Of a DNA stretch of 63,067 bases, positions 1-7,871 are shown one piece after another; position 1 is the stretch's first letter, and every line of letters starts with the position of its first letter. Source of the DNA: Gracilibacillus sp. YIM 98692 (GTDB lineage: Bacteria > Bacillota > Bacilli > Bacillales > Amphibacillaceae); contig NZ_WIXM01000020.1 of NCBI RefSeq assembly GCF_010993965.1, forward strand, positions 1-63,067, given 5' to 3'. Below the pieces are notes generated by a model, which was not told the DNA's origin, did no database searches, and worked only from the letters and a program-made list of their open reading frames with translations. Made by a program: the position numbers and the translations under genes.

Positions 1-30
1 AAAGTCCTCCTAAAAAATGGAGGACTTTTT
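1..30. terminator. Terminator hairpin at window edge
   Basis: AAGTCCTCC and GGAGGACTT form a perfect stem followed by a T run. It probably ends a plus-strand gene lying before the window; the complementary A run also lets it act on the minus strand. Confidence 0.7.
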
Positions 31-212
31 CAGTGGCTTCGAACAGCGCGAGCTGAAGATCCCGCAGGCAGTTTGCTGCCGAGGAAGCTGAAGCCGTGCC
101 CCCGGAAAGCGAAGTATATTTCTGGAGCGGTATTCAGAGCTTTTTTAAGGCTTATGTCGCAGTTTGGTTCTGATGCGAATTAGGTGCGGATAAAGTGAAT
201 AGAACCGGGTCG
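31..212. repeat. Family A palindromic intergenic repeat, copy A1
   Basis: The stretch carries the family A signature CCCGGAAAGCGAAGTATATT followed by GGAGCGGTATTCAGAGC and a GCAGTTTGGTTC flank. The same words recur near 29.8, 43.6 and 54.4 kb. The left outer arm is missing, so this copy looks truncated. No coding potential is seen. Confidence 0.75.
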
Positions 213-227
213 ATTTTGCCAGAGTTT

Positions 228-1394
228 TTATAAGGAAGCTTTATAGATCGCAATAGCATCTTCTCGATTTAATGATTTAAAGTTACCAAATTCCGGTTTC
301 GCTGTTACTGTTCTGTCTGCCATTTCTTCAATCGAATCTTCCGTAATGTCATAGTCATCAAGTGCAGCTGGTGCATCAATGCTGTTCCAAAATGCACGTA
401 GTCTATCAATACCTTCTAGTCCTATTTCTTTATCTGATTTTCCTTCAGGCTCCACATCAAATAATCGAATCGCTAGTTGCTTAAAACGATCTATGTTCTC
501 ATCAATAGAATATTTCATCCAATTAGGGAAAAGAATCGCTAAACCACCTCCGTGTGGAATGTCATGTACAGCAGAAACCGCATGCTCTAAGTTGTGAGTC
601 GCCCAATCCCCATGATACCCCATACTTACCATACCGTTTAATGCCATTGTTCCATTATACAAGATTGTAGCACGATACGTTTCATTTTCTAAATCCTCTA
701 ATAGTTTAGGTGCTGTTTCGATTACCGTTTTTAATATACCTTCCACCATGCGATCCTGGAGAATCGTATTTTCTTCATGATGGAAGTAGTGCTCAAGTGC
801 ATGAGACATAATATCTACGATGCCATAAACGGTTTGATTTTTGGGCACTGACTTAGTAAAGGCGGGATCTAAAATGGAAAAAACAGGATATGTATAAGGG
901 CTTCCCCAGCCATGCTTTTCCTTGGTTTCCCAGTTTGTAATAACTGAACCAGGATTCATTTCAGAACCTGTTGCCGCAAGTGTCAAGACTGTACCAAAAG
1001 GAAGTGCACCTGTAACTTGTTCTTTTTTCGTTACAATATCCCAAATATCTGCCTCTGATTTAGCCCCAGCTGCTATAGCCTTTGTACAATCTATGGTACT
1101 ACCGCCGCCAACTGCTAGAATAAAATCAATACTCTCTTTATGGCAAATATCTACGCCTTTTCTAGCAGTAGTAACTCGTGGATTAGGTTCTACACCGCTT
1201 AATTCGAATATTTCTTTATTTTCCTTATTTAAAATGTCTATAACTTGATCATAAAGGCCATTTCGTTTAATACTGCCCCCTCCATAAACGAGCAGAATGT
1301 TTTGGCCAAAGTTAGAAAGCTCATCTGTTAACTGTGACAGTTGTCCTTTTCCGAAATGAAGCTTTGTTGGATTGTGGTAAGTAAAGTTTTGCAT
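228..1394 (-). CDS. Iron-containing alcohol dehydrogenase (YqhD/BdhA/YugJ type)
   Basis: This 388-residue protein belongs to the group III Fe-dependent alcohol dehydrogenases, which reduce aldehydes or ketones such as butanal with NAD(P)H in the cytoplasm. The dinucleotide-binding GGGS motif lies at residues 96-99. The metal ligands fall at Asp194, His198, His267 and His281, the same numbering as in E. coli YqhD. Length is normal for the family. An AGGAGGG ribosome site precedes the ATG. The gene is monocistronic and divergent from ohr. The exact substrate cannot be read from the sequence; butanol dehydrogenase or a general aldehyde reductase used against reactive aldehydes are both plausible. 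Confidence 0.9.
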   Translation of the reverse strand: MQNFTYHNPTKLHFGKGQLSQLTDELSNFGQNILLVYGGGSIKRNGLYDQVIDILNKENKEIFELSGVEPNPRVTTARKGVDICHKESIDFILAVGGGSTIDCTKAIAAGAKSEADIWDIVTKKEQVTGALPFGTVLTLAATGSEMNPGSVITNWETKEKHGWGSPYTYPVFSILDPAFTKSVPKNQTVYGIVDIMSHALEHYFHHEENTILQDRMVEGILKTVIETAPKLLEDLENETYRATILYNGTMALNGMVSMGYHGDWATHNLEHAVSAVHDIPHGGGLAILFPNWMKYSIDENIDRFKQLAIRLFDVEPEGKSDKEIGLEGIDRLRAFWNSIDAPAALDDYDITEDSIEEMADRTVTAKPEFGNFKSLNREDAIAIYKASL

Positions 1395-1517
1395 GCTTGG
1401 ATCCCTCCTGTAATTAAATTAAATATTCTTTTTTAATATGGCAATGATTATAGTTGATGTAAAGAAATTTGTTTCTTCCTAAAAAAGGTTTAAACATTTG
1501 GAGGAAAAGGAATAGTG

Positions 1518-1546
1518 TTGATAGAATATAGGTGTAAAACCATAAT
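1518..1546 (+). promoter_or_regulatory. Sigma-A-like promoter of ohr
   Basis: TTGATA at 1518-1523 and CATAAT at 1541-1546 are separated by 17 bp and lie just upstream of the ohr ribosome binding site. OhrR-type control would be expected from the family, but no clear OhrR box was identified. Confidence 0.5.
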
Positions 1547-1579
1547 CTGGTTTTAATTTTAGATGAGGAGTGGTTAATA

Positions 1580-1999
1580 ATGAGTAATGTTTTATTTACA
1601 TCAAAAGCAACAGCACAAGGTGGTCGAGATGGCCATGTTAAGTCAGATGACGGCTTAATTGATCTTGATTTAGTCAATCCTGCTGGTGACGGAGATGGAA
1701 AAGGTTCTAACCCAGAACAACTTTTTGCAGCAGGGTATTCTGCATGCTATGATGGTGCACTAAACTTGATGGCTTCTAAGCAAAACAAAGAGATAGATTC
1801 CAGCATTACATCAGAAGTAAGTCTTTTAAAAGATGAACAAGATGGTGGATTTAAAATTGGTGTTGTCTTAAATGTTGAAATTAAAGGTGTAACACAAGAA
1901 GAAGCAGAAGAGTTAGCAAAACAAGCTCATGATTTCTGTCCATACTCTAAAGCAACAAGAGGAAATATTGATGTGGAATTAAAACCAAAAGCAGTCTAA
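1580..1999 (+). CDS. ohr: Organic hydroperoxide resistance protein Ohr (OsmC family)
   Basis: The 139-residue protein is a thiol-dependent peroxidase that reduces organic and lipid hydroperoxides, working as a cytoplasmic dimer. The two catalytic cysteines are visible at Cys56 (in SACYDGA) and Cys120 (in FCPYS), with the conserved Arg16 near the N-terminus and Glu46 in NPEQLFAAGY. Length is typical. A GAGGAG site 9 bases before the ATG fixes the start. It has its own promoter and a strong terminator. No ohrR regulator is adjacent, unlike in B. subtilis where ohrR lies between ohrA and ohrB. Confidence 0.92.
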   Translation: MSNVLFTSKATAQGGRDGHVKSDDGLIDLDLVNPAGDGDGKGSNPEQLFAAGYSACYDGALNLMASKQNKEIDSSITSEVSLLKDEQDGGFKIGVVLNVEIKGVTQEEAEELAKQAHDFCPYSKATRGNIDVELKPKAV

Positions 2000-2010
2000 A
2001 CATACAATGA

Positions 2011-2045
2011 GCCTCACACAAGAAAGTGTGAGGCTTCTGCTTTTT
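2011..2045 (+). terminator. Terminator of ohr
   Basis: GCCTCACAC (2011-2019) pairs perfectly with GTGTGAGGC (2026-2034) around a 6-base loop, followed by a T-rich tract. Confidence 0.85.
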
Positions 2046-2057
2046 GGCAGACTTCTT

Positions 2058-2174
2058 TTATTTATTTTTAATCATATCCATAAAAGCGTGTACGAATTCG
2101 ATACCTTGATAAGAAATAAGGCTGATAGCGGTGAAAGAAAACATACAGACCATGATTATTCGTATTACATGCAT
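2058..2174 (-). CDS. Putative 38-residue membrane peptide
   Basis: This short ORF is preceded by a strong AAAGGAGGGG ribosome site 6 bases before its ATG. The peptide has a hydrophobic core (IRIIMVCMFSFTAISLI) followed by a charged tail ending in MIKNK, so one membrane span is likely. I do not recognise a family. It follows the 102-residue ORF on the same strand. Its ribosome site lies in a perfect 12-bp hairpin (2185-2214) whose loop holds the stop codon of that upstream ORF. That geometry suggests translational coupling or translational silencing. Single-span peptides of this size include type I toxins, but the sequence does not match the TxpA/BsrG pattern I know. Confidence 0.4.
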   Translation of the reverse strand: MHVIRIIMVCMFSFTAISLISYQGIEFVHAFMDMIKNK

Positions 2175-2184
2175 CCAATCTCCC

Positions 2185-2214
2185 CTCCTTTAAAAAATTA
2201 TCTTTTTAAAGGAG
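2185..2214 (-). promoter_or_regulatory. Hairpin masking the ribosome site of the 38-residue ORF
   Basis: CTCCTTTAAAAA (2185-2196) is perfectly complementary to TTTTTAAAGGAG (2203-2214). Read on the minus strand, the second arm contains the AAAGGAGG ribosome site of the downstream ORF, and the 6-base loop contains the TAA stop (2200-2198) of the upstream ORF. No T run follows on the minus strand, so it is a poor terminator in that direction. Confidence 0.5.
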
Positions 2215-2506
2215 ATAAAATCACATAATTCGATTGATAAAATACTGGTGTCAAAAGCTGCTTCAACCTAGTCCATGTCAAGATAGGAAGGTCAACTATT
2301 TTTGTTCTGTGTATAAAGGAAAGTATGAGTACCAACGAAAATGTTGAATCTGTTAAATCATGATCTGAATTGGTTGACTCGAAATTTTCTGAAATAACAA
2401 GATTATTTTCAATAATAGAAATAACCTGAATCTGTTTATCTTGTGTAAGTAGACAGGGGAACCAGATGGTCATTGCTATAATCAGCAAAGCGATGTATTT
2501 TATCAC
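2198..2506 (-). CDS. Hypothetical 102-residue protein with N-terminal hydrophobic segment
   Basis: The ORF starts at a GTG (2506-2504) with an AAAGGGG ribosome site about 9 bases upstream. The first 20 residues (MIKYIALLIIAMTIWFPCLL) resemble a signal peptide or membrane anchor; a cysteine is present but not in a convincing lipobox. The rest is polar with no family I recognise. It ends inside the hairpin that covers the ribosome site of the 38-residue ORF. It may be a real small exported protein or a leader ORF; without homologues I cannot exclude that it is non-coding. Confidence 0.35.
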   Translation of the reverse strand: MIKYIALLIIAMTIWFPCLLTQDKQIQVISIIENNLVISENFESTNSDHDLTDSTFSLVLILSFIHRTKIVDLPILTWTRLKQLLTPVFYQSNYVILSPLKR

Positions 2507-2583
2507 TTAAAACAGCCCCTTTATATTAAAGCCTACTTACATAATATTATATGTGAATCGAAAACAGAAGTATTTCCTGCACA

Positions 2584-3771
2584 TTATTCGTTTGATAAAA
2601 CATATTCTCCCCTGCTGGCACCTATTCCGAATGCGATCATGATACATGTTATGATGATGATCGTGATAATAGCAGGGTTCCAGTCCCCTGTGATGTCAAA
2701 GATGAATCCAATCGTAAAAGGGCCAATCGATGCAAGTAAGTATCCAAATGACTGTGACATTCCTGATAGTTCTGCTGCCTGTTGTGCATTTTCGGTACGT
2801 AGCCCTAAAAAAGTTAAGGCAAGACTAATGCTGGAACCGAGCATAAAACCAATAAGTGTTACCCAAAGAACTGTTAACCATAATGGACTAGAAAAAAGGA
2901 GTCCTATATAGCCAATCAATGCAGAAGTACCAAAGCTAAGAACAATCATCTTTTGATTGGTTAACTTACTTGCGAGCACTGGTGTCAGAAAAGTAAGAGG
3001 CAAGCTAATAAATTGCATATAGGCTATAAACCAGCCAGCTGTTGCAGCTGTAAACCCATTGGAAATTAAAATTTCCGCTAGCCATGAAATAGTCACATAA
3101 AAAAGAAACGATTGCAGTCCCATAAAAATTGTTACTTGCCATGCTAGGCCAGAGCGAAGCATTCTTTTTGTACTAGGTTCGTATAATTTTACGCTTTCCT
3201 TAATAGGTGCTTTTTTCATTGCATATGCCCAAACAAAAACCCCGATGATGGTTAGCATGCTCCAACTAGCTAATGAAAGTTTCCATCCTAGCTGATTGGT
3301 TAGTGGAACACTCAGGCCTGAACCAATAGCCGCAAAACCGGCCATCGAAGTCGTATAAAGCCCTGTCATGAGCCCTATTTTAGTAGGAAAAGCTGCCTTA
3401 ATAGTGCTAGGTAAAATGACATTAATGATGGCAATCCCAACACCAACAAGTGTAGTTCCGATAAATAAACATAATAAATAGGCGATGGAGCGAATCCATA
3501 TGCCGCCAAGTAAAATCAACAAACCGATGAGTAACGTACGTTCATTGCCAATTTTATTCCCCATACGGGGAGCAATAGGGGACATAATAGCAAATGCTAA
3601 TAAGGGTAAACTTGTAATTAGTCCAGCATTCCAGTTGGCCATGGCAAGATCATCACGAATGATTCCAATAATAGGTCCAACCGCTGTTATAGCTGGACGT
3701 AAATTTATCGCAAGTATAATGATCCCTGCTATAAAAATAGTAATCCCCATTTTATTCATGTGACTACTCAT
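2584..3771 (-). CDS. MFS transporter of the CynX/NimT family
   Basis: This 395-residue protein has about 12 predicted membrane spans and the family hallmark NLRPAITAVGPI in its first span (residues 23-34), which marks the cyanate/nitroimidazole transporter group (CynX, NimT, B. subtilis YycB). Members move small organic compounds across the cytoplasmic membrane; the substrate here is unknown and no cyanase or other enzyme gene lies next to it. An AGGTGA site precedes the ATG. It is divergent from sipS and may share its upstream region. Confidence 0.82.
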   Translation of the reverse strand: MSSHMNKMGITIFIAGIIILAINLRPAITAVGPIIGIIRDDLAMANWNAGLITSLPLLAFAIMSPIAPRMGNKIGNERTLLIGLLILLGGIWIRSIAYLLCLFIGTTLVGVGIAIINVILPSTIKAAFPTKIGLMTGLYTTSMAGFAAIGSGLSVPLTNQLGWKLSLASWSMLTIIGVFVWAYAMKKAPIKESVKLYEPSTKRMLRSGLAWQVTIFMGLQSFLFYVTISWLAEILISNGFTAATAGWFIAYMQFISLPLTFLTPVLASKLTNQKMIVLSFGTSALIGYIGLLFSSPLWLTVLWVTLIGFMLGSSISLALTFLGLRTENAQQAAELSGMSQSFGYLLASIGPFTIGFIFDITGDWNPAIITIIIITCIMIAFGIGASRGEYVLSNE

Positions 3772-3879
3772 AAAAAGTTCACCTGCTTTCTGGCTTTATA
3801 AAGAACAAAAACATCAATTGTATGCTAAAATAAGTAAATGAGTTAATCTTTTCTTAACATTAACAAAGAATAACATAAA

Positions 3880-3885
3880 TATAAT
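3880..3885 (+). promoter_or_regulatory. Probable -10 element of the signal peptidase gene
   Basis: A perfect TATAAT at 3880-3885 would start transcription near 3892. That leaves almost no leader before the upstream ATG at 3896, which supports translation starting at 3944 or 3947. A convincing -35 is not seen. Confidence 0.35.
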
Positions 3886-3943
3886 AGAAGGAGATATGAA
3901 TCTGGTTTTATGGAGTAAATATTTTTCGAATGAAAGAAGGGAC

Positions 3944-4495
3944 ATGATGAACAACAAATTTATCGCTGAGCTACTTTCATGGCTTAAGGCGTTAGCGATT
4001 GCTTTAATTATTGTATTAGTTTGCCGGCATTTTTTGATCACTCCATCTGTTGTTAAAGGGGAATCCATGATGCCAAGCCTAGAAGATGGCGATCGTATTA
4101 TTTTAAGTAAGGTCAGTAAAATTGAACGTTTTGACGAAATCGCATTTCAAGCACCAGATTCAAGGGATAACTATGTGAAGAGAATTATTGGGGTTCCAGG
4201 GGATAGTGTCAAGATGGATAATGACCAGTTATACATTAACGGAAAAAAAGTAGAGGAACAATATTTAGAGGATACTAAAAGGTTATTACCAGAGGGAGAC
4301 CAATTGACAAATGACTTTACTCTTGTCGATATCACTGGTCAGGAAATCGTCCCAGAGGGAAAATATTTTGTACTGGGTGATAATCGTCGTGTAAGCAAAG
4401 ACAGTCGGTCCTTTGGTTTTATAGATGAAGAGGATATAATTGGTGATGTAAAAATGCGAATTTGGCCTTTACAATCCTTTGGTGTAATAGAGTAA
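3944..4495 (+). CDS. Type I signal peptidase (SipS/SipT-like)
   Basis: The enzyme cleaves signal peptides from secreted proteins on the outer face of the membrane. An N-terminal span (about residues 14-32) is followed by box B, GESMMPSL, with nucleophile Ser41, and box D, DNYVKRIIGVPGD, with the general base Lys79. The C-terminal GDNR....DSRSFG box is also present. At about 183 residues it matches the short Bacillus Sip proteins. An in-frame ATG at 3896 would add 16 residues but is only 2 bases from its GGAG and nearly at the transcription start, so 3944/3947 is preferred. The gene is monocistronic. Confidence 0.9.
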   Translation: MMNNKFIAELLSWLKALAIALIIVLVCRHFLITPSVVKGESMMPSLEDGDRIILSKVSKIERFDEIAFQAPDSRDNYVKRIIGVPGDSVKMDNDQLYINGKKVEEQYLEDTKRLLPEGDQLTNDFTLVDITGQEIVPEGKYFVLGDNRRVSKDSRSFGFIDEEDIIGDVKMRIWPLQSFGVIE

Positions 4496-4561
4496 GCTTT
4501 CGACAGTGCAGGTATAGCGTTAATTTTTAACACATGACACAAACCTTCGTTTTTCTTATGC

Positions 4562-4590
4562 TTGACATTTAGTGTCATTAGTGTTTTATT
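4562..4590 (+). promoter_or_regulatory. Promoter of the thiamine salvage operon
   Basis: Consensus TTGACA at 4562-4567 is followed after 17 bp by TTTATT at 4585-4590, placing the transcription start just before the TPP riboswitch. Confidence 0.55.
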
Positions 4591-4607
4591 GTACATAAAT
4601 GAATAAG

Positions 4608-4708
4608 AGAGATCCGCTAGGGGTGCCGTTCGAACGGCTGAGATAAGAATAGTGTTTCTTTATCCCTTTGAACCTGAACTGGTTAGCGCCAGCGTAGGAA
4701 AGTGGAGT
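4608..4708 (+). ncRNA. TPP riboswitch (THI element)
   Basis: The conserved blocks are present in order: AGGGGTGCC (4619-4627), GGCTGAGATAAG (4636-4647), CCTTTGAACCTGAACTGG and GCCAGCGTAGGAAAGTGGA. These are the thi-box helices P2-P5 of the TPP aptamer. It lies between the promoter and the terminator before tenA, so TPP binding should favour termination and shut off the salvage operon. Confidence 0.95.
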
Positions 4709-4749
4709 TGGAACATACTACTGTATGAAGAATTTATCTTTATAGTATT

Positions 4750-4785
4750 CAAACCGCTCTGCTTTTACGTAGAGCGGTTTTTTTA
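4750..4785 (+). terminator. Riboswitch-controlled terminator before tenA
   Basis: AAACCGCTCT (4751-4760) pairs with AGAGCGGTTT (4771-4780), followed by a T run. It is the expression platform of the TPP riboswitch. Confidence 0.9.
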
Positions 4786-4830
4786 ACCTCTTTAGCTGGT
4801 CTTTCATTTATAACAAGGGGAGGAATAAAA

Positions 4831-5526
4831 ATGGGTTTTTCAGATGAGTTAAGAAAAATAGCAGATGATGTATATCAAGGGATATTTGAGCATCCATTTG
4901 TGACAGGTCTAGGGGAAGGAAATCTAAAGAAAGAAGCTATTATTCATTATGTGAAAGCAGACTTTGAATATCTAAATGCTTTTATTAATATTTACGGATT
5001 AGCTATTGCTAAGAGTGATCATAGGGACGATATGACCTATTTTCATAATCAAATATCTTTTATTTTAAATAGTGAAATACATCCGCATCATAACTTGTGT
5101 CAGGTAGCAGGGGTTTCTTATGATGAAGTACAAGGATATCCGTTACCACCTACAGCAGATCACTATGTCAAGCATATGAAGAGTGTGTCCCAACATGGTA
5201 GTATTGGGGAACTAATCGCTGCACTGTTACCTTGTCCATGGACTTATTTGGAAATTGGTCATTATTTAAAAGAGAAGTACAAACCGGCTCCAGATCATCC
5301 CTTTTACGATTGGATTACCTTCTATGCTAAGGAAGAAGTGGATTCCGTAACTAGTACTTTAAGAGAAAAGCTGGATAAATGGGCACAAAATGTAGGAGAA
5401 AGTGAAAAGGAAAAAGCAAAAGACGCTTTCATGAAAAGCTGTCAACTAGAATACTTATTTTGGGAAATGGCTTACCGTGTAGAAGAATGGCCTTTTTCAT
5501 TAGAGGGGAAGGTGAAACAAGCATGA
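4831..5526 (+). CDS. tenA: Aminopyrimidine aminohydrolase (thiaminase II) TenA
   Basis: TenA hydrolyses aminopyrimidine breakdown products of thiamine to hydroxymethylpyrimidine (HMP), feeding salvage. Asp44 and the catalytic Cys135 (LLPCPWTY) are at the same numbers as in the B. subtilis enzyme, and the C-terminal catalytic Glu lies in YLFWEMAY near residue 212. The 231-residue length is normal. It is the first gene of tenA-thiD-thiM-thiE behind the TPP riboswitch, and its TGA overlaps the ATG of thiD by ATGA. Confidence 0.95.
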   Translation: MGFSDELRKIADDVYQGIFEHPFVTGLGEGNLKKEAIIHYVKADFEYLNAFINIYGLAIAKSDHRDDMTYFHNQISFILNSEIHPHHNLCQVAGVSYDEVQGYPLPPTADHYVKHMKSVSQHGSIGELIAALLPCPWTYLEIGHYLKEKYKPAPDHPFYDWITFYAKEEVDSVTSTLREKLDKWAQNVGESEKEKAKDAFMKSCQLEYLFWEMAYRVEEWPFSLEGKVKQA

Positions 5527-6335
5527 GTATAGTACGCAGTGCATTAACCATAGCGGGTACAGACCCAACAGGTGGAGCAGGCATTCATGCAGATCTAAAA
5601 ACCTTTCAAGAAAGAGAAGTATATGGTATGAGCGTGCTTACTTCCATTGTAGCTCAAAATACAATGGGGGTAGAAGCAGTGGAACACTTGCCTGTATCTT
5701 TTATCAGCAAACAATTTGATGCAGTGTGGCATGATATCAAGCCAGATGCTGTTAAATCCGGTATGATTGCGACTATTGATATGATGGAACTTATTGCAGA
5801 AAAATTAAAAGATAGTGATACCCCATACGTGATTGACCCTGTTATGGTGGCAAAAAGCGGCGACCCGCTTATGGAGGAAAAGTCCCGTGCTGTCATTAGA
5901 GATCTACTTATTCCTTTAGCCACTATCGTTACACCAAATGTACCAGAAGCAGAATTCTTAGTTGATTTTTCTATCGAAACCAACCAAGATGCTGAAAAAG
6001 CTGCTAAGTATATTGTGGAAGAATTAGGAGCACAAGCAGCGGTTGTAAAAGGTGGTCATTTAACGGGTGAAGCAAAAGATGTGTTATATGATGGAAAAGA
6101 GTTTTCCTATTTCACGTCTGAAAGATTAGATACAAAGCATACTCATGGTACAGGATGTACTTTTTCTGCTGCCATTACGGCAGAGTTAGCGAAAGGGAAA
6201 ACGGTGAAAGAAGCAGTAGAAATAGGAAAAGCGTTTATTACGGATGCGATTAAGTATTCCCTAATGTTAGGAAAAGGAAATGGTCCTACCAACCATTGGG
6301 GCCACCGTTTACAAGGATTGCCGAACAGCAAATAG
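5523..6335 (+). CDS. thiD: Hydroxymethylpyrimidine/phosphomethylpyrimidine kinase ThiD
   Basis: This kinase phosphorylates HMP and HMP-phosphate to HMP-PP for thiamine assembly. The N-terminal signature GTDPTGGAGIHADLKTF, the SIVAQNT substrate loop and the C-terminal anion hole HGTGCTFSAA are all present in 270 residues. The start at 5523 overlaps the tenA stop (ATGA), preferred over an upstream in-frame ATG inside tenA because it follows a GGGGAAGGTG site and gives the family-typical N-terminus. Translation is probably coupled to tenA. A second, divergent paralogue lies at 9187-9990. Confidence 0.95.
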   Translation: MSIVRSALTIAGTDPTGGAGIHADLKTFQEREVYGMSVLTSIVAQNTMGVEAVEHLPVSFISKQFDAVWHDIKPDAVKSGMIATIDMMELIAEKLKDSDTPYVIDPVMVAKSGDPLMEEKSRAVIRDLLIPLATIVTPNVPEAEFLVDFSIETNQDAEKAAKYIVEELGAQAAVVKGGHLTGEAKDVLYDGKEFSYFTSERLDTKHTHGTGCTFSAAITAELAKGKTVKEAVEIGKAFITDAIKYSLMLGKGNGPTNHWGHRLQGLPNSK

Positions 6336-6349
6336 AGAGGGTGTCCAGC

Positions 6350-7162
6350 ATGGAAAATTGGGCTAGAATGATAGAACAAGTGAGAGAGAAGCAGCCACTT
6401 ATCCATAATATAACTAACCAAGTGGTGATGAATTTTACCGCAAATGGACTTTATGCAATGGGAGCTTCTCCAGTCATGGCACATGCGAAAGAAGAAGTGG
6501 AAGATATGGCTCGTATAGCTAACGCTGTTGTACTGAATATTGGGACTTTAACGCAGGATCAAGTGGATGCTATGATTTTAGCTGGAAAAGCAGCTAATCA
6601 AGTTGGGATTCCGGTCGTATTAGATCCAGTAGGTGTAGGAGCTACTCCGCTTCGTACAAAGTCAGCAGAACGTATCATACGGGAAGTGAAATTATCTATA
6701 ATCAGAGGTAATGCTGGAGAGATAGCTAGTCTAGCAGGGGTGGAAGCAGAAGTAAGAGGCGTAGACTCTGAAGGAGAGTTCCATTTAGAGCAACTGGCTG
6801 AAGCTGCTTTTCATAAATGGGAAGTACCTGTTGCTATTACAGGTGCGCAAGATTTGGTGTATGATGGATCAAGTGGTTACCTTATTTCAAATGGTCATCC
6901 ATTACTATCTAAAGTAACGGGAACTGGATGCTTATTAACATCGGTTATCGCATCATTTCTAGCTGTAGAGGGAAATGTGTTACAAGCTGCAGCAAGTGCT
7001 ATAAGCTATTATGGTATTGCAGCAGAAAAAGCTGCGGATAAGACAAGAAGTCCTGGAAGCTTTGCAGTTCGCTTTCTAGACGAGCTTCATGATTTAATGG
7101 CAGAAGAAGTAGAGGAGAGAAGTAAAGTAACTTATTCTCAAGTAGGAGAAGATCGAAAATGA
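6350..7162 (+). CDS. thiM: Hydroxyethylthiazole kinase ThiM
   Basis: ThiM phosphorylates salvaged 4-methyl-5-hydroxyethylthiazole. The 270-residue protein shows the family motifs PLIHNITNQVVMNFTANG near the N-terminus, VLDPVGVGAT, and the C-terminal GTGCLLTS loop with the catalytic-site cysteine. The start at 6350 gives the standard MENWA.. N-terminus; an upstream in-frame ATG lies inside thiD. It ends in an ATGA overlap with thiE. With no thiazole synthesis genes nearby, the operon depends on recovered thiazole or on genes elsewhere. Confidence 0.95.
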   Translation: MENWARMIEQVREKQPLIHNITNQVVMNFTANGLYAMGASPVMAHAKEEVEDMARIANAVVLNIGTLTQDQVDAMILAGKAANQVGIPVVLDPVGVGATPLRTKSAERIIREVKLSIIRGNAGEIASLAGVEAEVRGVDSEGEFHLEQLAEAAFHKWEVPVAITGAQDLVYDGSSGYLISNGHPLLSKVTGTGCLLTSVIASFLAVEGNVLQAAASAISYYGIAAEKAADKTRSPGSFAVRFLDELHDLMAEEVEERSKVTYSQVGEDRK

Positions 7163-7791
7163 TCGAATCACTATTGCGTGTATATTTTATTATGGGGAGT
7201 AATAATACAGATCAAGATCCTCTCTATGTTTTAGAGGAGGCATTAAAAGGGGGGATTACCCTTTTTCAGTTTCGTGAAAAAGGGGCAGGAGCCCTTACTG
7301 GGGATGAGAAAAAGCAGTTAGCGATACAAATGAAAGAGCTATGTCATGATTATAATGTTCCTTTTCTCGTGAATGACGATGTCGAACTTGCTTTAGCTGT
7401 TAATGCGGATGGTGTACATGTTGGACAAGATGATGAAAATATTCGCTCTGTTAGACAAAAGTGTCCTCCCTCTTGGTATATTGGCGTATCTGCTACAAAT
7501 GAACAAGAAGCAAAGCAAGCGGTAGAAGATGGAGCGGATTATATTGGAGTTGGTCCGATCTATTCTACAAATACGAAGGAGGATGCAAAAGTTCCGATCG
7601 GCGATGCTGGTTTACAACATATTTGTTCTATTACAGGGGACACGCCAGTTGTTGCGATTGGAGGTATTCGCCTCGGTCATGTCATCCATTTAAGCAACCA
7701 AGGGGCTTCTGGAGTATCGGTGATATCTGCTATCAGCCAGTCGAACAATCCTAGGTCCATAGCAGCCGCTTTCTTAAAACATGTAAGGTAA
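7159..7791 (+). CDS. thiE: Thiamine-phosphate synthase ThiE
   Basis: ThiE joins HMP-PP to thiazole phosphate to give thiamine monophosphate. The 210-residue TIM barrel shows FQFREKG, the Mg-pyrophosphate loop VNDDVELALAVNADGVHVGQ, GVSATN, YIGVGPIYSTNTK and the C-terminal VVAIGGI phosphate loop. It overlaps thiM by ATGA, consistent with coupled translation, and is the last gene of the riboswitch-controlled operon. Confidence 0.95.
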   Translation: MIESLLRVYFIMGSNNTDQDPLYVLEEALKGGITLFQFREKGAGALTGDEKKQLAIQMKELCHDYNVPFLVNDDVELALAVNADGVHVGQDDENIRSVRQKCPPSWYIGVSATNEQEAKQAVEDGADYIGVGPIYSTNTKEDAKVPIGDAGLQHICSITGDTPVVAIGGIRLGHVIHLSNQGASGVSVISAISQSNNPRSIAAAFLKHVR

Positions 7792-7871
7792 ATCTGACAA
7801 GAGTCAGGGCTCGAAATAACCTATTTGATTTTGGTACACTAATGATAGTACCGAAAAAGGAGGACATGGAT

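Noticed and set aside
2007-2228. Plus-strand frame of 73 codons after ohr
   Set aside because: It starts at the ohr terminator without a ribosome site and lies opposite the better-supported minus-strand short ORF.
3896-3943. N-terminal extension of the signal peptidase
   Set aside because: The ATG at 3896 is 2 bases from its GGAG and about 4 bases from the likely transcription start; the extension is not typical of Sip proteins.
4563-4577. TGACA-TTTAG-TGTCA inverted repeat over the -35 of the thiamine operon
   Set aside because: Short, partly made by the -35 consensus itself, and control is already explained by the TPP riboswitch.
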